A DNA stretch of 64,000 nt from contig NZ_JBNPVX010000010.1 in the NCBI RefSeq assembly GCF_050434145.1, positions 3,223 to 67,222 on the forward strand, given 5' to 3'. The translations under genes and the position numbers were made by a program. Below the pieces are notes generated by a model. It was not told where the DNA came from. It did not search any database and saw only the letters and a list, made by a program, of their open reading frames with translations. The stretch is from JAISST01 sp050434145. GTDB lineage: Bacteria > Fusobacteriota > Fusobacteriia > Fusobacteriales > Fusobacteriaceae. Positions 8,625 through 17,431 of this stretch are shown in pieces; position 1 is the first letter of the stretch, and the number at the start of each line of letters is the position of its first letter.

Positions 8625-9611
8625 CTATTTATTTTTGTTTAAAAACAATTCTGCTATTTCAATTGTATTTGAAGCAGCTCCTTTTCTTATGTTGTCAGCA
8701 ACTGTCCAGAAGTTAACTCCATATTTTACACTGAAATCTCTTCTAATTCTCCCCACAAGAACTAAATCCTGTCCAGTAGCCTCAGTTGCAAGTGGATATA
8801 ATTCTTTGGTAGGATCGTCTACAAGTTTGATACCAGTAGTATTTTTCATTTCTTCTTTAAGTTCTCTCAAATCAAATTCATTTGCTAATTCTACTGTAAT
8901 TGAGACAGAATGAGAATTGATTACAGGAACTCTTACACAAGTAGCTGTAATAGGGAGATTAGGAAGTCCTAATATTTTTCTAGTTTCATTAATCATTTTT
9001 TCTTCTTCTTTAGTATAACCATTGTCGAGAAAAACATCAATTTGTGGGATACAATTGTTAACTATTTGATGTGGAAATTTTTTATTAGGTTCTCCTTTGA
9101 GTCCATTTTCTAGATCATTAATTCCTTCTATACCTGCACCAGATACAGCTTGATATGTGCTATAGATCACTCTTTTTAAACCATATTTTTTATTTAAAAC
9201 ATCTAAAGGTGCCATGCATTGGATAGTAGAACAATTTGGATTGGCTATAATATTTTTGTGTGAGAATGCTTTATCTCCATTTACTTCTGGAACAATCAAA
9301 GGAACATTATTATCCATTCTCCAAGCTGAGGAATTATCTATTACAAGACAGCCTTTTGCTGCCGCAAGTGGAGCAAACTCTTTACTGATACTACCACCAG
9401 CTGAGAATAAGGCAATATCAATTCCCCTATCAAAACTGTTATGGTTAAGCTCTTCTACAACATACTCATTATTTTTAAAGTTTATTTTTTTTCCTGCACT
9501 TTTTTTAGAGGCAAATAAATATAATTGATCAAATTCAATATTTTTTTCATCCAATACCTTTAAAAAAGTACTTCCAACCAAACCTGTGGCTCCTACTATT
9601 GCTATTTTCAT
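8625..9611 (-). CDS. asd: Aspartate-semialdehyde dehydrogenase
   Basis: 328 residues; ATG at 9611 behind AGGAGG. The NADP-binding loop GATGLVGSTF is at the N-terminus, IANPNCSTIQ holds catalytic Cys127, and PITATCVRVPV and NSHSVSITVEL segments match the family. It makes aspartate semialdehyde for the lysine, threonine and methionine branches. Its leader (9612-9737) contains a hairpin-rich, locally GC-rich segment, so lysC and asd are not tightly coupled. Confidence 0.95.
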   Translation of the reverse strand: MKIAIVGATGLVGSTFLKVLDEKNIEFDQLYLFASKKSAGKKINFKNNEYVVEELNHNSFDRGIDIALFSAGGSISKEFAPLAAAKGCLVIDNSSAWRMDNNVPLIVPEVNGDKAFSHKNIIANPNCSTIQCMAPLDVLNKKYGLKRVIYSTYQAVSGAGIEGINDLENGLKGEPNKKFPHQIVNNCIPQIDVFLDNGYTKEEEKMINETRKILGLPNLPITATCVRVPVINSHSVSITVELANEFDLRELKEEMKNTTGIKLVDDPTKELYPLATEATGQDLVLVGRIRRDFSVKYGVNFWTVADNIRKGAASNTIEIAELFLNKNK

Positions 9612-9635
9612 GATTCCTCCTAATTTATTATTGTG

Positions 9636-9725
9636 GTGACTAAATACTGGTCACTCCTGCTGTTCGCTACGCTTACTGGCGTCGTGACATAGTATTTACT
9701 AAACAAACATTCAAGACTTCGTCTT
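9636..9725. repeat. Hairpin-rich segment between lysC and asd
   Basis: Several nested inverted repeats are packed here: GTGAC/GTCAC (9636-9640, 9650-9654), ACTAAATACT (9639-9648) against AGTATTTACT (9691-9700), and AAGAC-TTC-GTCTT (9713-9725). The stretch 9650-9690 is clearly richer in G and C than its surroundings. The minus-strand core GCCAGTAAGCGTAGCGAAC resembles a plus-strand core at about 31846-31863, which suggests a dispersed repeat. It may act as a processing site or weak attenuator between lysC and asd. Confidence 0.45.
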
Positions 9726-9737
9726 TCAGTTTATTAA

Positions 9738-10940
9738 CTAAATACTAAATTCTTTTGCTGTAACTTCAACAGCTTTATTAATATTTTTCTTTTCTACAGA
9801 GCAAGAGATACTAATTTCGGATGTAGTAACTTGATAAAAGTTTATATTTGCATTACTAAGAGCAGAAAAGAATTTGCCAGCTACTCCAGAATTGTTTGCC
9901 ATTCCAACCCCAACTACTGATATCATTCCTAAATTATCATCAATTTTTACATCAACATTTGGATAATTATTTTTTATTTCTTCCAAAGTATGGTCAAGAA
10001 GATTCTTTTCGTTAAAAGGGATACTAAAAGATATTTCTAATTTATTATTATTAACATTTTGAATAATCATATTTACATTAAGTCCATATTTTTCGGCTAT
10101 TGAAAATATTTCTGCAGTTTTTTCTGAAGAGTATTCAATATTTGATACTGTAGCAACCAATATTTCCCTAATCACACTTATTCCTGTGATTAATTTATCT
10201 TCCAATCCATAACTTTTTTCCATTATATATGTTCCTCCTTCATCACTCAAACTTTTGCCTACAAATATAGGTACACTGTATTTTTGACCTATTTCCACAG
10301 CTCTAGGTTCCATTACTCCAGCCCCTAAATGAGCCATTTCCATCATTTCTTCATAAGAAATATATTTGAGAGGTTTTGCATCTTGATATACCCTTGGATC
10401 TATATTATAAATTCCATCTACATCTGTGTAAATTCTACATTCACATTTTAACCTAGCAGCCAATCCCACAGCTGTAGTGTCAGAACCTCCTCTTCCTAAA
10501 GTGGTAATATCTCCATATTCATTGACTCCTTGAAAACCAGCAATCAACACAATTTTACCTTCACTCAGATGTTTTTCTATTCTATCAACACAGATATTTT
10601 TTATTTTACTTTTAGTGTGTATCCCTGTGGTCTCTATCTTTACTTGTGCACCAGTAAGGGAAATCGCATCTTGGCCTTTAGATTGCAATGCAATAGCCAA
10701 TAGAGCCACTGATTGTTGTTCGCCAGTAGAAAGCAAGGAATCTAATTCTCTAGCAGATGGTTTATCTGTGAATTCAGTAGCTTTTTTGATAAGCTCATCA
10801 GTCATTTTCCCCATCGCTGATGCAACTATAACAATTTCATTATATTTTTCTTTTTTCAATTTAATAATGTAATCTGCGATTTCTTTGATTTTGTCGATAG
10901 TGGCAACACTACTTCCGCCATATTTTACTACAACTCTCAT
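9738..10940 (-). CDS. lysC: Aspartate kinase (lysine-operon copy)
   Basis: 400 residues; ATG at 10940 behind GGAGG. The kinase domain opens with VVVKYGGSSVA and contains ALQSKGQDAISLTG and TTLGRGGSDTTAVGLA, with LKCECRIYTDVDGIYNIDPR for substrate binding. Two C-terminal ACT domains (about residues 260-400) bind the feedback amino acid. It is the first gene of the operon and sits directly behind a lysine riboswitch, so it is controlled by lysine at the RNA level and presumably allosterically as well. Confidence 0.95.
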   Translation of the reverse strand: MRVVVKYGGSSVATIDKIKEIADYIIKLKKEKYNEIVIVASAMGKMTDELIKKATEFTDKPSARELDSLLSTGEQQSVALLAIALQSKGQDAISLTGAQVKIETTGIHTKSKIKNICVDRIEKHLSEGKIVLIAGFQGVNEYGDITTLGRGGSDTTAVGLAARLKCECRIYTDVDGIYNIDPRVYQDAKPLKYISYEEMMEMAHLGAGVMEPRAVEIGQKYSVPIFVGKSLSDEGGTYIMEKSYGLEDKLITGISVIREILVATVSNIEYSSEKTAEIFSIAEKYGLNVNMIIQNVNNNKLEISFSIPFNEKNLLDHTLEEIKNNYPNVDVKIDDNLGMISVVGVGMANNSGVAGKFFSALSNANINFYQVTTSEISISCSVEKKNINKAVEVTAKEFSI

Positions 10941-11002
10941 TTCTCCTCCATAAATACTAGTTAATTAAATTCTAAGTTTTTCTTTAAAATTTATAAAAGA
11001 AA

Positions 11003-11022
11003 AACCAGCATTTCTGCTGGTT
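11003..11022 (-). terminator. Riboswitch-controlled terminator before lysC
   Basis: On the minus strand, AACCAGCA-GAAA-TGCTGGTT followed by TTTTTCTTTT forms an 8-bp GNRA-capped terminator between the lysine riboswitch and the lysC start. This implies control by premature termination. Confidence 0.88.
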
Positions 11023-11051
11023 AGAAAATTATCAAAATAATATTTTAATAA

Positions 11052-11230
11052 ATTACTACCACAGAAAGCACAACATTGAAATACTTCAATGACAGTTGTA
11101 TAGATATTCTCTATACACCCAACTCTAATTTACGTCACTAAATCGAGCTTCGGCAACATTCCCTTTCTTTATACTTCATCGCCTGACTAGCTTTGTATAA
11201 ATACTCTTGTTTGTTGCACCTCTAACTGTA
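11052..11230 (-). promoter_or_regulatory. Lysine riboswitch (L box)
   Basis: Read on the minus strand, the segment shows the conserved L-box order: AGAGGTGC, an AAGAGTA loop, AAAGGGAATG, TTGCCGAAG, GTTGGG, ACTGTCA, a TGTTGTG arm, and a final CTTTCTGTGGTAG. These closing and core strands match the lysine aptamer consensus. It lies upstream of lysC with a terminator between, so high lysine should stop transcription of the whole dap operon. The intervening bases down to 10941 hold no gene. Confidence 0.93.
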
Positions 11231-11355
11231 ATTATATTTTATATATTATACAAAAATAAATGGGGAAATAAAAATACATTATATATATATAAATATTGAT
11301 CACATATATACATGATGAATGCTTATTGTGTTTTTTAGTAAAATAATAAATTAGT

Positions 11356-11622
11356 CTATTTTTTATTTTTTAAAACTATAGGTACATTGGCAACCAAAGT
11401 ACTTTTTCTGGAATCATCAGTGTCTTGAGTAATTTGGATATTTATTTCATCGCTATCAATTTCAATATATTTTGAAATAACAGCAATAATATCATCTTTC
11501 ATTTTATCAATAGTTCCTGAAGGTAACATGGCTCTATCATGTATTAAGACCAGTTTTAATCTATCTTTAGCTGCATTTTTACTATTATTTTCATTCTTTC
11601 TAAAAAAATCAAAAAGTCCCAT
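11356..11622 (-). CDS. minE: Cell division topological specificity factor MinE
   Basis: 88 residues, the usual MinE length. The N-terminal membrane helix MGLFDFFRK is followed by AKDRLKLVLIHDRAM, the MinD-interacting and beta-dimer region, and a C-terminal ANVPIVLKN strand. It forms the moving boundary that releases MinD from the membrane and thereby restricts division to mid-cell. It is the last gene of minC-minD-minE, 7 bp after minD. Genes with MinE rather than DivIVA control fit Fusobacteriota or Clostridia. Confidence 0.95.
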   Translation of the reverse strand: MGLFDFFRKNENNSKNAAKDRLKLVLIHDRAMLPSGTIDKMKDDIIAVISKYIEIDSDEINIQITQDTDDSRKSTLVANVPIVLKNKK

Positions 11623-11629
11623 AATTCAC

Positions 11630-12421
11630 CTACTTTTTGAAAGCTTTTTTTAATTTTCCAAAAAAGCTTTCCTTGATATCTAAGTCTAAAAGTGGGATTT
11701 CTTCTCCCATTATTCTTCCTACAATATTATGATAGGCTTGAGATGCTAAAGATTCGCCCTTAAAAACCAATGGTTCACCTTTATTAGTGGAAATTACTAT
11801 GTTTTCATCATCAGGAACAACACCCAATAAATCAATAGCTAATATTTCTAGAATATCACTTACATTTAGCATGTTTCCAGCTTTTACCATTTCAATTCTG
11901 AGTCTATTAACAAGGAGATGTATCTTCTTTATTTCATGAGACTCTAATAATCCAATAACCCTATCAGCATCTCTGGTAGCTGAAATCTCAGGAGTAGTTA
12001 CTACAATGGCTTCATCAGCAGCAGCTATAGCATTTTTGAAGCCTTGTTCTATTCCTGCTGGACAATCAATTAATATATAATCAAAATCGTCTCTTAATTT
12101 TGTTACGAGATTAACCATTTGTTCTTCATTAATATCACTTTTATCCCTTATTTGTGCTGCTGGTAATAAAAATAGTCCAGGACATCTTTTATCTTTGATG
12201 AGGGCTTGATTTACTTTACATCTTTCTTCTATTACATCTACTAAATCATAAACAATACGATTTTCTAATCCGATTACAACATCTAGATTTCTTAGTCCAA
12301 TATCAGTATCAATAAGTAGTACTTTTTTATCTTTAAGAGCAAGACCAGCTCCAATATTAGCAGTACTTGTAGTTTTACCTACTCCCCCTTTACCAGAAGT
12401 TATTACAAAAACTTTTGCCAT
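11630..12421 (-). CDS. minD: Septum site-determining ATPase MinD
   Basis: 263 residues; ATG at 12421 behind AGGTG. It has the deviant Walker A loop GKGGVGKTT at residues 10-18, LLIDTDIGLRNLD, and the switch II segment IDCPAGIE. The C-terminal amphipathic helix SFFGKLKKAFKK is the membrane-targeting sequence. ATP-bound MinD dimerises on the membrane, recruits MinC and is released by MinE. It lies between minC and minE. Confidence 0.97.
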   Translation of the reverse strand: MAKVFVITSGKGGVGKTTSTANIGAGLALKDKKVLLIDTDIGLRNLDVVIGLENRIVYDLVDVIEERCKVNQALIKDKRCPGLFLLPAAQIRDKSDINEEQMVNLVTKLRDDFDYILIDCPAGIEQGFKNAIAAADEAIVVTTPEISATRDADRVIGLLESHEIKKIHLLVNRLRIEMVKAGNMLNVSDILEILAIDLLGVVPDDENIVISTNKGEPLVFKGESLASQAYHNIVGRIMGEEIPLLDLDIKESFFGKLKKAFKK

Positions 12422-12447
12422 TCTTTCACCTATCCCTAAAAATATAA

Positions 12448-13185
12448 TTATAAAAATGATCTTATATTAAAATCTTCTATTTGTATTTCTCCATTTTTCA
12501 GAAATGCTATTTTAAATTTATTTCTTTTGTTGACTTTATTTGTTTCCAATATTTCTCTTTGCATTGGATTGGATTTTATTTCACCTATTGTAAGATGTAC
12601 AGGATTCATGAAAATAGCACCAACAAAAGAATTTTTACTATCTTTCTTACCAGCATTAACTGTACCATTTAGATAACCCAATACAATCACATTACCAGAA
12701 GATTTTACTGTAGCACCAGGATTTACATCACCTAAGACAACAATGTTTCCATCAAATTCTAATTTTCGACCTGAACGCAAATTTCCTTTGTGAAACTTGG
12801 TATTTCCTTCCAAAGCAACATTAAAATCAGATAAAAAAGGCTTGGTTGTTGTAAGATTTTCTCCAATTTCTTCAGTGGATTCCGAAGTGGAGTTATCAAT
12901 TAATCTCTGAGTCAATGTTTCATCATGAGAATACACATGTTTTGAGAATATCATTGTAATAGTGATGTCAGAATATTTTTTGATGATATCTATTAGTTGG
13001 TCTTCTTCCATTAATGTTAATTCCCTGTTAAGGAATTCTATAGCAATATTGGCATTTTTTAATAATGTTTTCATAGGAAGAATTTTTTTCTTGAGTTCAT
13101 CTTTTAATTTATCAAAATTTAATTCATCATCTAATATAATTTGTAGTCTATCTCTTTTTCCCTTTATTGTAATATATTTATCCAT
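12448..13185 (-). CDS. minC: Septum site-determining protein MinC
   Basis: 245 residues when started at ATG 13185, which has GGGAG 9 bp upstream; an in-frame ATG at 13218 lacks such a site. The N-terminal ~105 residues form the FtsZ-inhibiting domain. After a linker of about 20 residues, the C-terminal beta-helix starts with LRSGRKLEFDGNIVVLGDVNPG and continues with GNVIVLGYLNGTVNAG and VGAIFMNPVHLTIGE. It inhibits Z-ring assembly with MinD. Confidence 0.93.
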   Translation of the reverse strand: MDKYITIKGKRDRLQIILDDELNFDKLKDELKKKILPMKTLLKNANIAIEFLNRELTLMEEDQLIDIIKKYSDITITMIFSKHVYSHDETLTQRLIDNSTSESTEEIGENLTTTKPFLSDFNVALEGNTKFHKGNLRSGRKLEFDGNIVVLGDVNPGATVKSSGNVIVLGYLNGTVNAGKKDSKNSFVGAIFMNPVHLTIGEIKSNPMQREILETNKVNKRNKFKIAFLKNGEIQIEDFNIRSFL

Positions 13186-13357
13186 AAATTTTTCTCCCAG
13201 ATCAAATTCAGTCAGCAAATTCTTCTAAAAATTTAACATAGCTTTAGTATATCATATGAATACATCTTAATCAATAATTTTCACTAATTTATCAATTGAT
13301 TTTATCTTAAAATTACTATATAATCTTTATTATAAAATGTTTTGAGGAGTTTAACCT

Positions 13358-14176
13358 ATGAAGAAAAAAGCTTTTAAAGGAAGTACAATGTTGAATCCAG
13401 TACCAGTAGTTTTGGTATCGAGCAGGAATAGAGACGGGGTGCATAATGTATTTACTGTAGCTTGGACAGGAATAATATCATCTACACCACCATTGTTGTA
13501 TATAGCAGTAAAACCAGAAAGACTTTCATATGAAAATATAAAAAGTACTAGAGAGTTTGTGATTAACATGCCAAGTAAAGATATAGTTAAATCACTTGAT
13601 TATTGTGGAGTAAGAAGTGGGCGAACCAATGATAAAATAAAAGAATGTAATTTTACAATGAAAGATAGCAAAAAAATAAAGACAAAATATATTGATGAAT
13701 GTCCTGTAACTTTAGAATGTAAAGTAAGAGATATCATAAAATTTAACAGTTCTCATGATATGTTTGTAGCAGAAATAATTTCAACTAATGTGAATGAAGA
13801 ACTTATAGATAAGAACGAAAAAATACATTTTGATTGGGCCAATTTGATTGCATATTCTCATGGTGAATATTTTCAAATGAATAAGCTTAGATTAGGATCT
13901 TTTGGATTTTCTGTTGGAAAAAGAAAAATAGCAGTTAGAAAAAAAGATAAAATTTTGGAAAAACCAAAAAATCTAGATATGAATAAAAGCAAATCTGAAA
14001 ATAAAACTTCTACTTCTGTCAAATCAAAAAGTAGCAATAAGAATTATTCTAAATCAATCTCAAAGCCTTCATCAAAGATAGTTTCTAAATCTGACAATAA
14101 AGAAAAAATAAATACTTTTTCCAAAGAAAAATCTGAAGCGAAAAGAATGATAAAAGAATTTACAAAAAAGAAATAA
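13358..14176 (+). CDS. Flavin reductase-like FMN-binding protein with Lys/Ser-rich tail
   Basis: 272 residues; ATG behind GAGGAG. Residues 1-190 are a flavin reductase-like (FMN-binding split barrel) domain: STMLNPVPVVLVSSRNRDG, VFTVAWTGIISSTPPLLYIAVKP and REFVINMPS. Residues 195-272 form a low-complexity Lys/Ser/Asn tail unlikely to fold. Related proteins act as flavin reductases or electron carriers in anaerobes. It is followed after 19 bp by the nicotinamidase gene. The basic tail might bind nucleic acid or membrane, but this is unknown. Confidence 0.75.
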   Translation: MKKKAFKGSTMLNPVPVVLVSSRNRDGVHNVFTVAWTGIISSTPPLLYIAVKPERLSYENIKSTREFVINMPSKDIVKSLDYCGVRSGRTNDKIKECNFTMKDSKKIKTKYIDECPVTLECKVRDIIKFNSSHDMFVAEIISTNVNEELIDKNEKIHFDWANLIAYSHGEYFQMNKLRLGSFGFSVGKRKIAVRKKDKILEKPKNLDMNKSKSENKTSTSVKSKSSNKNYSKSISKPSSKIVSKSDNKEKINTFSKEKSEAKRMIKEFTKKK

Positions 14177-14195
14177 AAAGTAAAGGAGTGATATT

Positions 14196-14816
14196 ATGGA
14201 AGCTCTTCTCTTAATAGATATTCAAAAAGATTTTTGTAAAGGTGGCACATTGGAAGTAGATCATAGTGAAGAAATTATATCTATTGCTAATGAATTAATA
14301 AGTTTATTTAACAATAAAAATAAATTGGTAATAGGAACTAAAGATTGGCATCCAGCTAATCATAAGAGTTTTGCAGTCAATTCCAATGGAAAAATAGGAG
14401 AATTAGGTCAACTAAATGGTTTATCACAAGTATGGTGGCCGATTCATTGTGTTGAAAATACAGATGGAGCAGAATTCCACAGTGAACTATTACCTATTGA
14501 AAATGTTATTTACAAAGGTCGGGATGTGGAAATAGATTCTTACAGTGGATTTTTTGATAATGGAAAACTACATAAAACAGAATTAGATGATTTATTAAAG
14601 AAAAATGAGATTGATACTGTATATATCATGGGATTAGCTACAGATTATTGTGTAAAATACACAGTATTAGACGCATTAGATATTGGATATAATGTTTATT
14701 TTGTATCTGATGGTTCCAAAGGAGTTAATATTAATCCTGAAGATACTCATAATGCTATCATGGAAATGCAAGAAAAAGGGGCTATTATACTTAGCAGCAA
14801 AAATGTCTTTATATAA
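14196..14816 (+). CDS. pncA: Nicotinamidase
   Basis: 206 residues; ATG behind AAAGGAG. The isochorismatase-fold enzyme shows LLIDIQKDF with catalytic Asp8, the metal ligands in KDWHPANH (Asp50, His52, His56), Lys107 in IYKGRD, and nucleophile Cys152 in MGLATDYCVKYT. It deaminates nicotinamide to nicotinate for NAD salvage. It is downstream of the flavin reductase-like gene and ends before a bidirectional terminator. Confidence 0.93.
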   Translation: MEALLLIDIQKDFCKGGTLEVDHSEEIISIANELISLFNNKNKLVIGTKDWHPANHKSFAVNSNGKIGELGQLNGLSQVWWPIHCVENTDGAEFHSELLPIENVIYKGRDVEIDSYSGFFDNGKLHKTELDDLLKKNEIDTVYIMGLATDYCVKYTVLDALDIGYNVYFVSDGSKGVNINPEDTHNAIMEMQEKGAIILSSKNVFI

Positions 14817-14840
14817 TGATAAATATTATAATAACAAGAA

Positions 14841-14867
14841 AAAACAACCAAAAGTACAGGTTGTTTT
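14841..14867. terminator. Bidirectional terminator
   Basis: AAAACAACC (14841-14849) pairs with GGTTGTTTT (14859-14867) around a 9-nt loop, flanked by A-rich and T-rich tracts. It separates convergent pncA and the metallophosphoesterase gene. Confidence 0.85.
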
Positions 14868-14878
14868 AATTTTATTAT

Positions 14879-16036
14879 TTAATTGTTTTTATTTGAATCT
14901 TTTTTACTTCTTAATATGAACTTGGTAATTTCAGCTGGCACTCCCAATCTTATAGGAAATCCACACCAAAGGCTAGTACCATTACTTACATAAAGTTTCA
15001 TGTTACCAACATCATACCATCTAGATACATACCCATTATTATGACGAGCAATATATCTGTCCAGACCTAGTACCATTCCACCATGGGTATGTCCAGAAAG
15101 TTGTAAATCGATATTATATTTGGCATTTTTAGGTGCAAATTCAGGCCTGTGGTCTAATAAAAGAGTAACATTATTCTTGTTTATACCTTTAGTGGCTTTT
15201 ACAATATCAGGTCCAATTAATTTACTTCTTGTTCCTTGAATATCATTAATACCAATAATAGTAATAAAGTTCCCATTAATATTAATATTTTTATGCTGAT
15301 TGACTAGTATTTTGATCCCTAACTCATCAAATTTTTTAAGCCATTTATGATGGTCAAGATAAAAATCATGATTTCCTAGAGAACCAAATATTCCGTATTT
15401 AGATTTTAGATTTTTCAAAGGTTCTACATCATTAGTTCTATTTTTGACAGAGCCATCAATCATATCACCATTAAACAAGATTAGATCAGGATTTAACTTA
15501 TTTACTTTTTTTACAACTCCTTCCACAAAAGAGTGATTGTTCAGTGCACTTGAGTGCAAATCAGCAATTAATATGATTGTAGTACCATCAAGTTCTTTAG
15601 GTAGCTTATCAAAATATACTTCTTGTACTTTTACATTAGGAACCTTTACAGCTTCCCAAACAGAAAAAGCACCTAGAAAATAACAAAAAATTAAGGTGAA
15701 AAGCTGAAATTTTCTTATTGAAAAAATATTTCTAATTTTTTTACCAAAAATTCCAACTATTAATCGAATTATTAAAAAAATATCTTTAAACAATGTTAAG
15801 AAAGTTAAAAGGCAGAGGCTTGATAGTAGCCATGGATATATTATCATTATAATTCGAGGTAATTCTGGTGAAAACCAAAGTCCACCAAATTTTCTATAAA
15901 AATTAAACATTTGTGATGAAAATAAAAGAATTATAATCAGCATAATTTTTCCTATTTTTCTTATTTTCATTGGCAACACAAAGCTTATACAAGTATATAT
16001 TGACAAAAAAATAAAGATTTTTCTCATATTTCCCAT
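14879..16036 (-). CDS. Membrane-anchored metallophosphoesterase (YkuE-like)
   Basis: 385 residues; ATG at 16036 with AGGAG 12 bp upstream. Residues 1-130 contain about four transmembrane helices. The calcineurin-like domain from about 150 shows all metal-ligand blocks: IADLHSS, LFNGDMID, GNHDF, LLLDHRPEF and SGHTHGG. Relatives are phosphoesterases acting on lipids or nucleotides at the membrane; the substrate here is unknown. It is alone on its strand, 76 bp after the FAD reductase gene, which may share its transcript. Confidence 0.85.
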   Translation of the reverse strand: MGNMRKIFIFLSIYTCISFVLPMKIRKIGKIMLIIILLFSSQMFNFYRKFGGLWFSPELPRIIMIIYPWLLSSLCLLTFLTLFKDIFLIIRLIVGIFGKKIRNIFSIRKFQLFTLIFCYFLGAFSVWEAVKVPNVKVQEVYFDKLPKELDGTTIILIADLHSSALNNHSFVEGVVKKVNKLNPDLILFNGDMIDGSVKNRTNDVEPLKNLKSKYGIFGSLGNHDFYLDHHKWLKKFDELGIKILVNQHKNININGNFITIIGINDIQGTRSKLIGPDIVKATKGINKNNVTLLLDHRPEFAPKNAKYNIDLQLSGHTHGGMVLGLDRYIARHNNGYVSRWYDVGNMKLYVSNGTSLWCGFPIRLGVPAEITKFILRSKKDSNKNN

Positions 16037-16112
16037 ATTTAATTTAGTCTCCTTACATCATATTGAAATAACTATATCATGTTATTGTGTCCTAGATATG
16101 ATTAAAAATCAT

Positions 16113-17192
16113 TTATTTTAAATATTCTTTATTGGAGAAAATACCAGTTCTTATAATTAAATTTCGTATAGCAGGATTATACATTAATTTGGCTTTGAAC
16201 CATTTTAATTTTAATGAAAATATAATGCTTTTGGTTCTATTGTAATATCTTTTTAGTCCTTTATTCAATCCATATTTGTTTAACGAGTCAGCTAATAAAA
16301 ATCCTGTTTTCAATGCAAAACTTATTCCCTCAGATGAACTAGGACTGATAAAACCTGCACTTTCACCTATTAATGGAATAGTTCCAAGGCCAGCAAAAGG
16401 TGTTTTCAGATCAGGTCTTCTGATTATAGTCCCTTCTCCACGAATAAATTCTCCTAGGATCCCTTCTTTTTCTCTTATTTTTTTCTCAAGTAAGTCAAAT
16501 TTTTTATTAGCATTATTATTCTTATCAGTTACCCTACCAAGAATACTTCCCAAGATTACTTCATCATTTTTCTCTATAATCCATGAATAGTAGTTATTAA
16601 TTTCTTTGTCAAAGATTGCATAGTGATGCGGAAGATCTTGAATTTTTTTGTATATTTTTTGTATAGAAATATACCTATTTTCTTCATGAGGATTTATTTC
16701 TTCAGAGACTTTGGAGTTTCCTCCATCTGCCCCTACCAATATTTTACATTGTGCAAAATAAAGTTTACCATGCATTCTGTATCTAATAGTGTGTAGATTC
16801 TTTTCTCTCTTGAAATCCAAATAAATTGCATCTGTGATGATTTCAACATGACTAGAAGCCTGAGAAAGTAAAAAGTGATCAAATTTTTCTCTATCCAAAT
16901 TAACATAGTTATGTCCGTATCTTTTAGAAATATTATTATCATAGTCTAAAACTTTAGTATTAAAAACTTGAGGATTAACCAAGATATCAGTAGGAATTAT
17001 ATAGTTAAGACTTGATAGCAATTTCTGAGCTTTTTCATTAAGAAGTCCACCACAAGATTTAATATGAAAATTGTTTTTATTTGCATAGTTTCTTTTATCT
17101 AAAAGCAATACCTTGTACTTTTTATCAATAAACCTAGCAAAAGTAGCTCCACTAGGTCCACCACCTATTACGATTATGTCATATATAGCCAT
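16113..17192 (-). CDS. Geranylgeranyl reductase-family FAD oxidoreductase
   Basis: 359 residues from ATG 17192, which has AGGAGG 6 bp upstream. A longer frame reaching 17297 is excluded because it reads through a dispersed repeat and has no ribosome binding site. The FAD-binding loop is IIVIGGGPSGATFAR, and the second FAD motif region contains IPLIGESAGFISPSSSEG. The family reduces isoprenoid double bonds, or oxidises and reduces related substrates. Relatives without archaeal lipids occur widely in anaerobes and their substrates are mostly unknown. Confidence 0.75.
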   Translation of the reverse strand: MAIYDIIVIGGGPSGATFARFIDKKYKVLLLDKRNYANKNNFHIKSCGGLLNEKAQKLLSSLNYIIPTDILVNPQVFNTKVLDYDNNISKRYGHNYVNLDREKFDHFLLSQASSHVEIITDAIYLDFKREKNLHTIRYRMHGKLYFAQCKILVGADGGNSKVSEEINPHEENRYISIQKIYKKIQDLPHHYAIFDKEINNYYSWIIEKNDEVILGSILGRVTDKNNNANKKFDLLEKKIREKEGILGEFIRGEGTIIRRPDLKTPFAGLGTIPLIGESAGFISPSSSEGISFALKTGFLLADSLNKYGLNKGLKRYYNRTKSIIFSLKLKWFKAKLMYNPAIRNLIIRTGIFSNKEYLK

Positions 17193-17219
17193 TTTTTCCT
17201 CCTGTTTACACACACTGAT

Positions 17220-17369
17220 AAGCTGTTGCCAAACTATTTTTTTATTTTTAAAATTTAAGCTTTTATTGTTTTTTTTATTCTTTTTTTCTACAATCAAGCT
17301 ATACTCATGTACTATTAAAATATAGCAAAAATAATAGGGAAAAAGCTATATTTTGCAACTGTTTAGCAA
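17220..17369. repeat. Dispersed intergenic repeat, copy A
   Basis: Positions 17220-17307 match copies at 31664-31751 and 18225-18312: AAGCTGTTGCCAAACTATTT, then an AAAATT-AAGCTTT core, a T-rich tract, and AGCTATACTC. A second part at 17342-17367 (TATTTTGCAACTG) is also shared with copy B. The outer edges carry TTGCCAAAC (17226-17234) and its near-inverse GTTTAGCAA (17361-17369), a MITE-like arrangement. The copy lies 28 nt upstream of the FAD reductase start, in its leader. Confidence 0.65.
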
Positions 17370-17392
17370 ATCATAATTTAAACAATAAAAAA

Positions 17393-17415
17393 GATGTTAT
17401 TATTATAATAACATC
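17393..17415 (-). terminator. Terminator of the met transporter operon
   Basis: GATGTTATTA (17393-17402) pairs with TAATAACATC (17406-17415); on the minus strand it is followed by TTTTTT. It lies 17 bp past the metQ stop. Confidence 0.85.
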
Positions 17416-17431
17416 TATATTATACCATATA

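Noticed and set aside
17193..17297. N-terminal extension of the FAD reductase to 17297
   Set aside because: The extra 35 codons fall in the dispersed repeat; the ATG at 17192 has a strong AGGAGG site.
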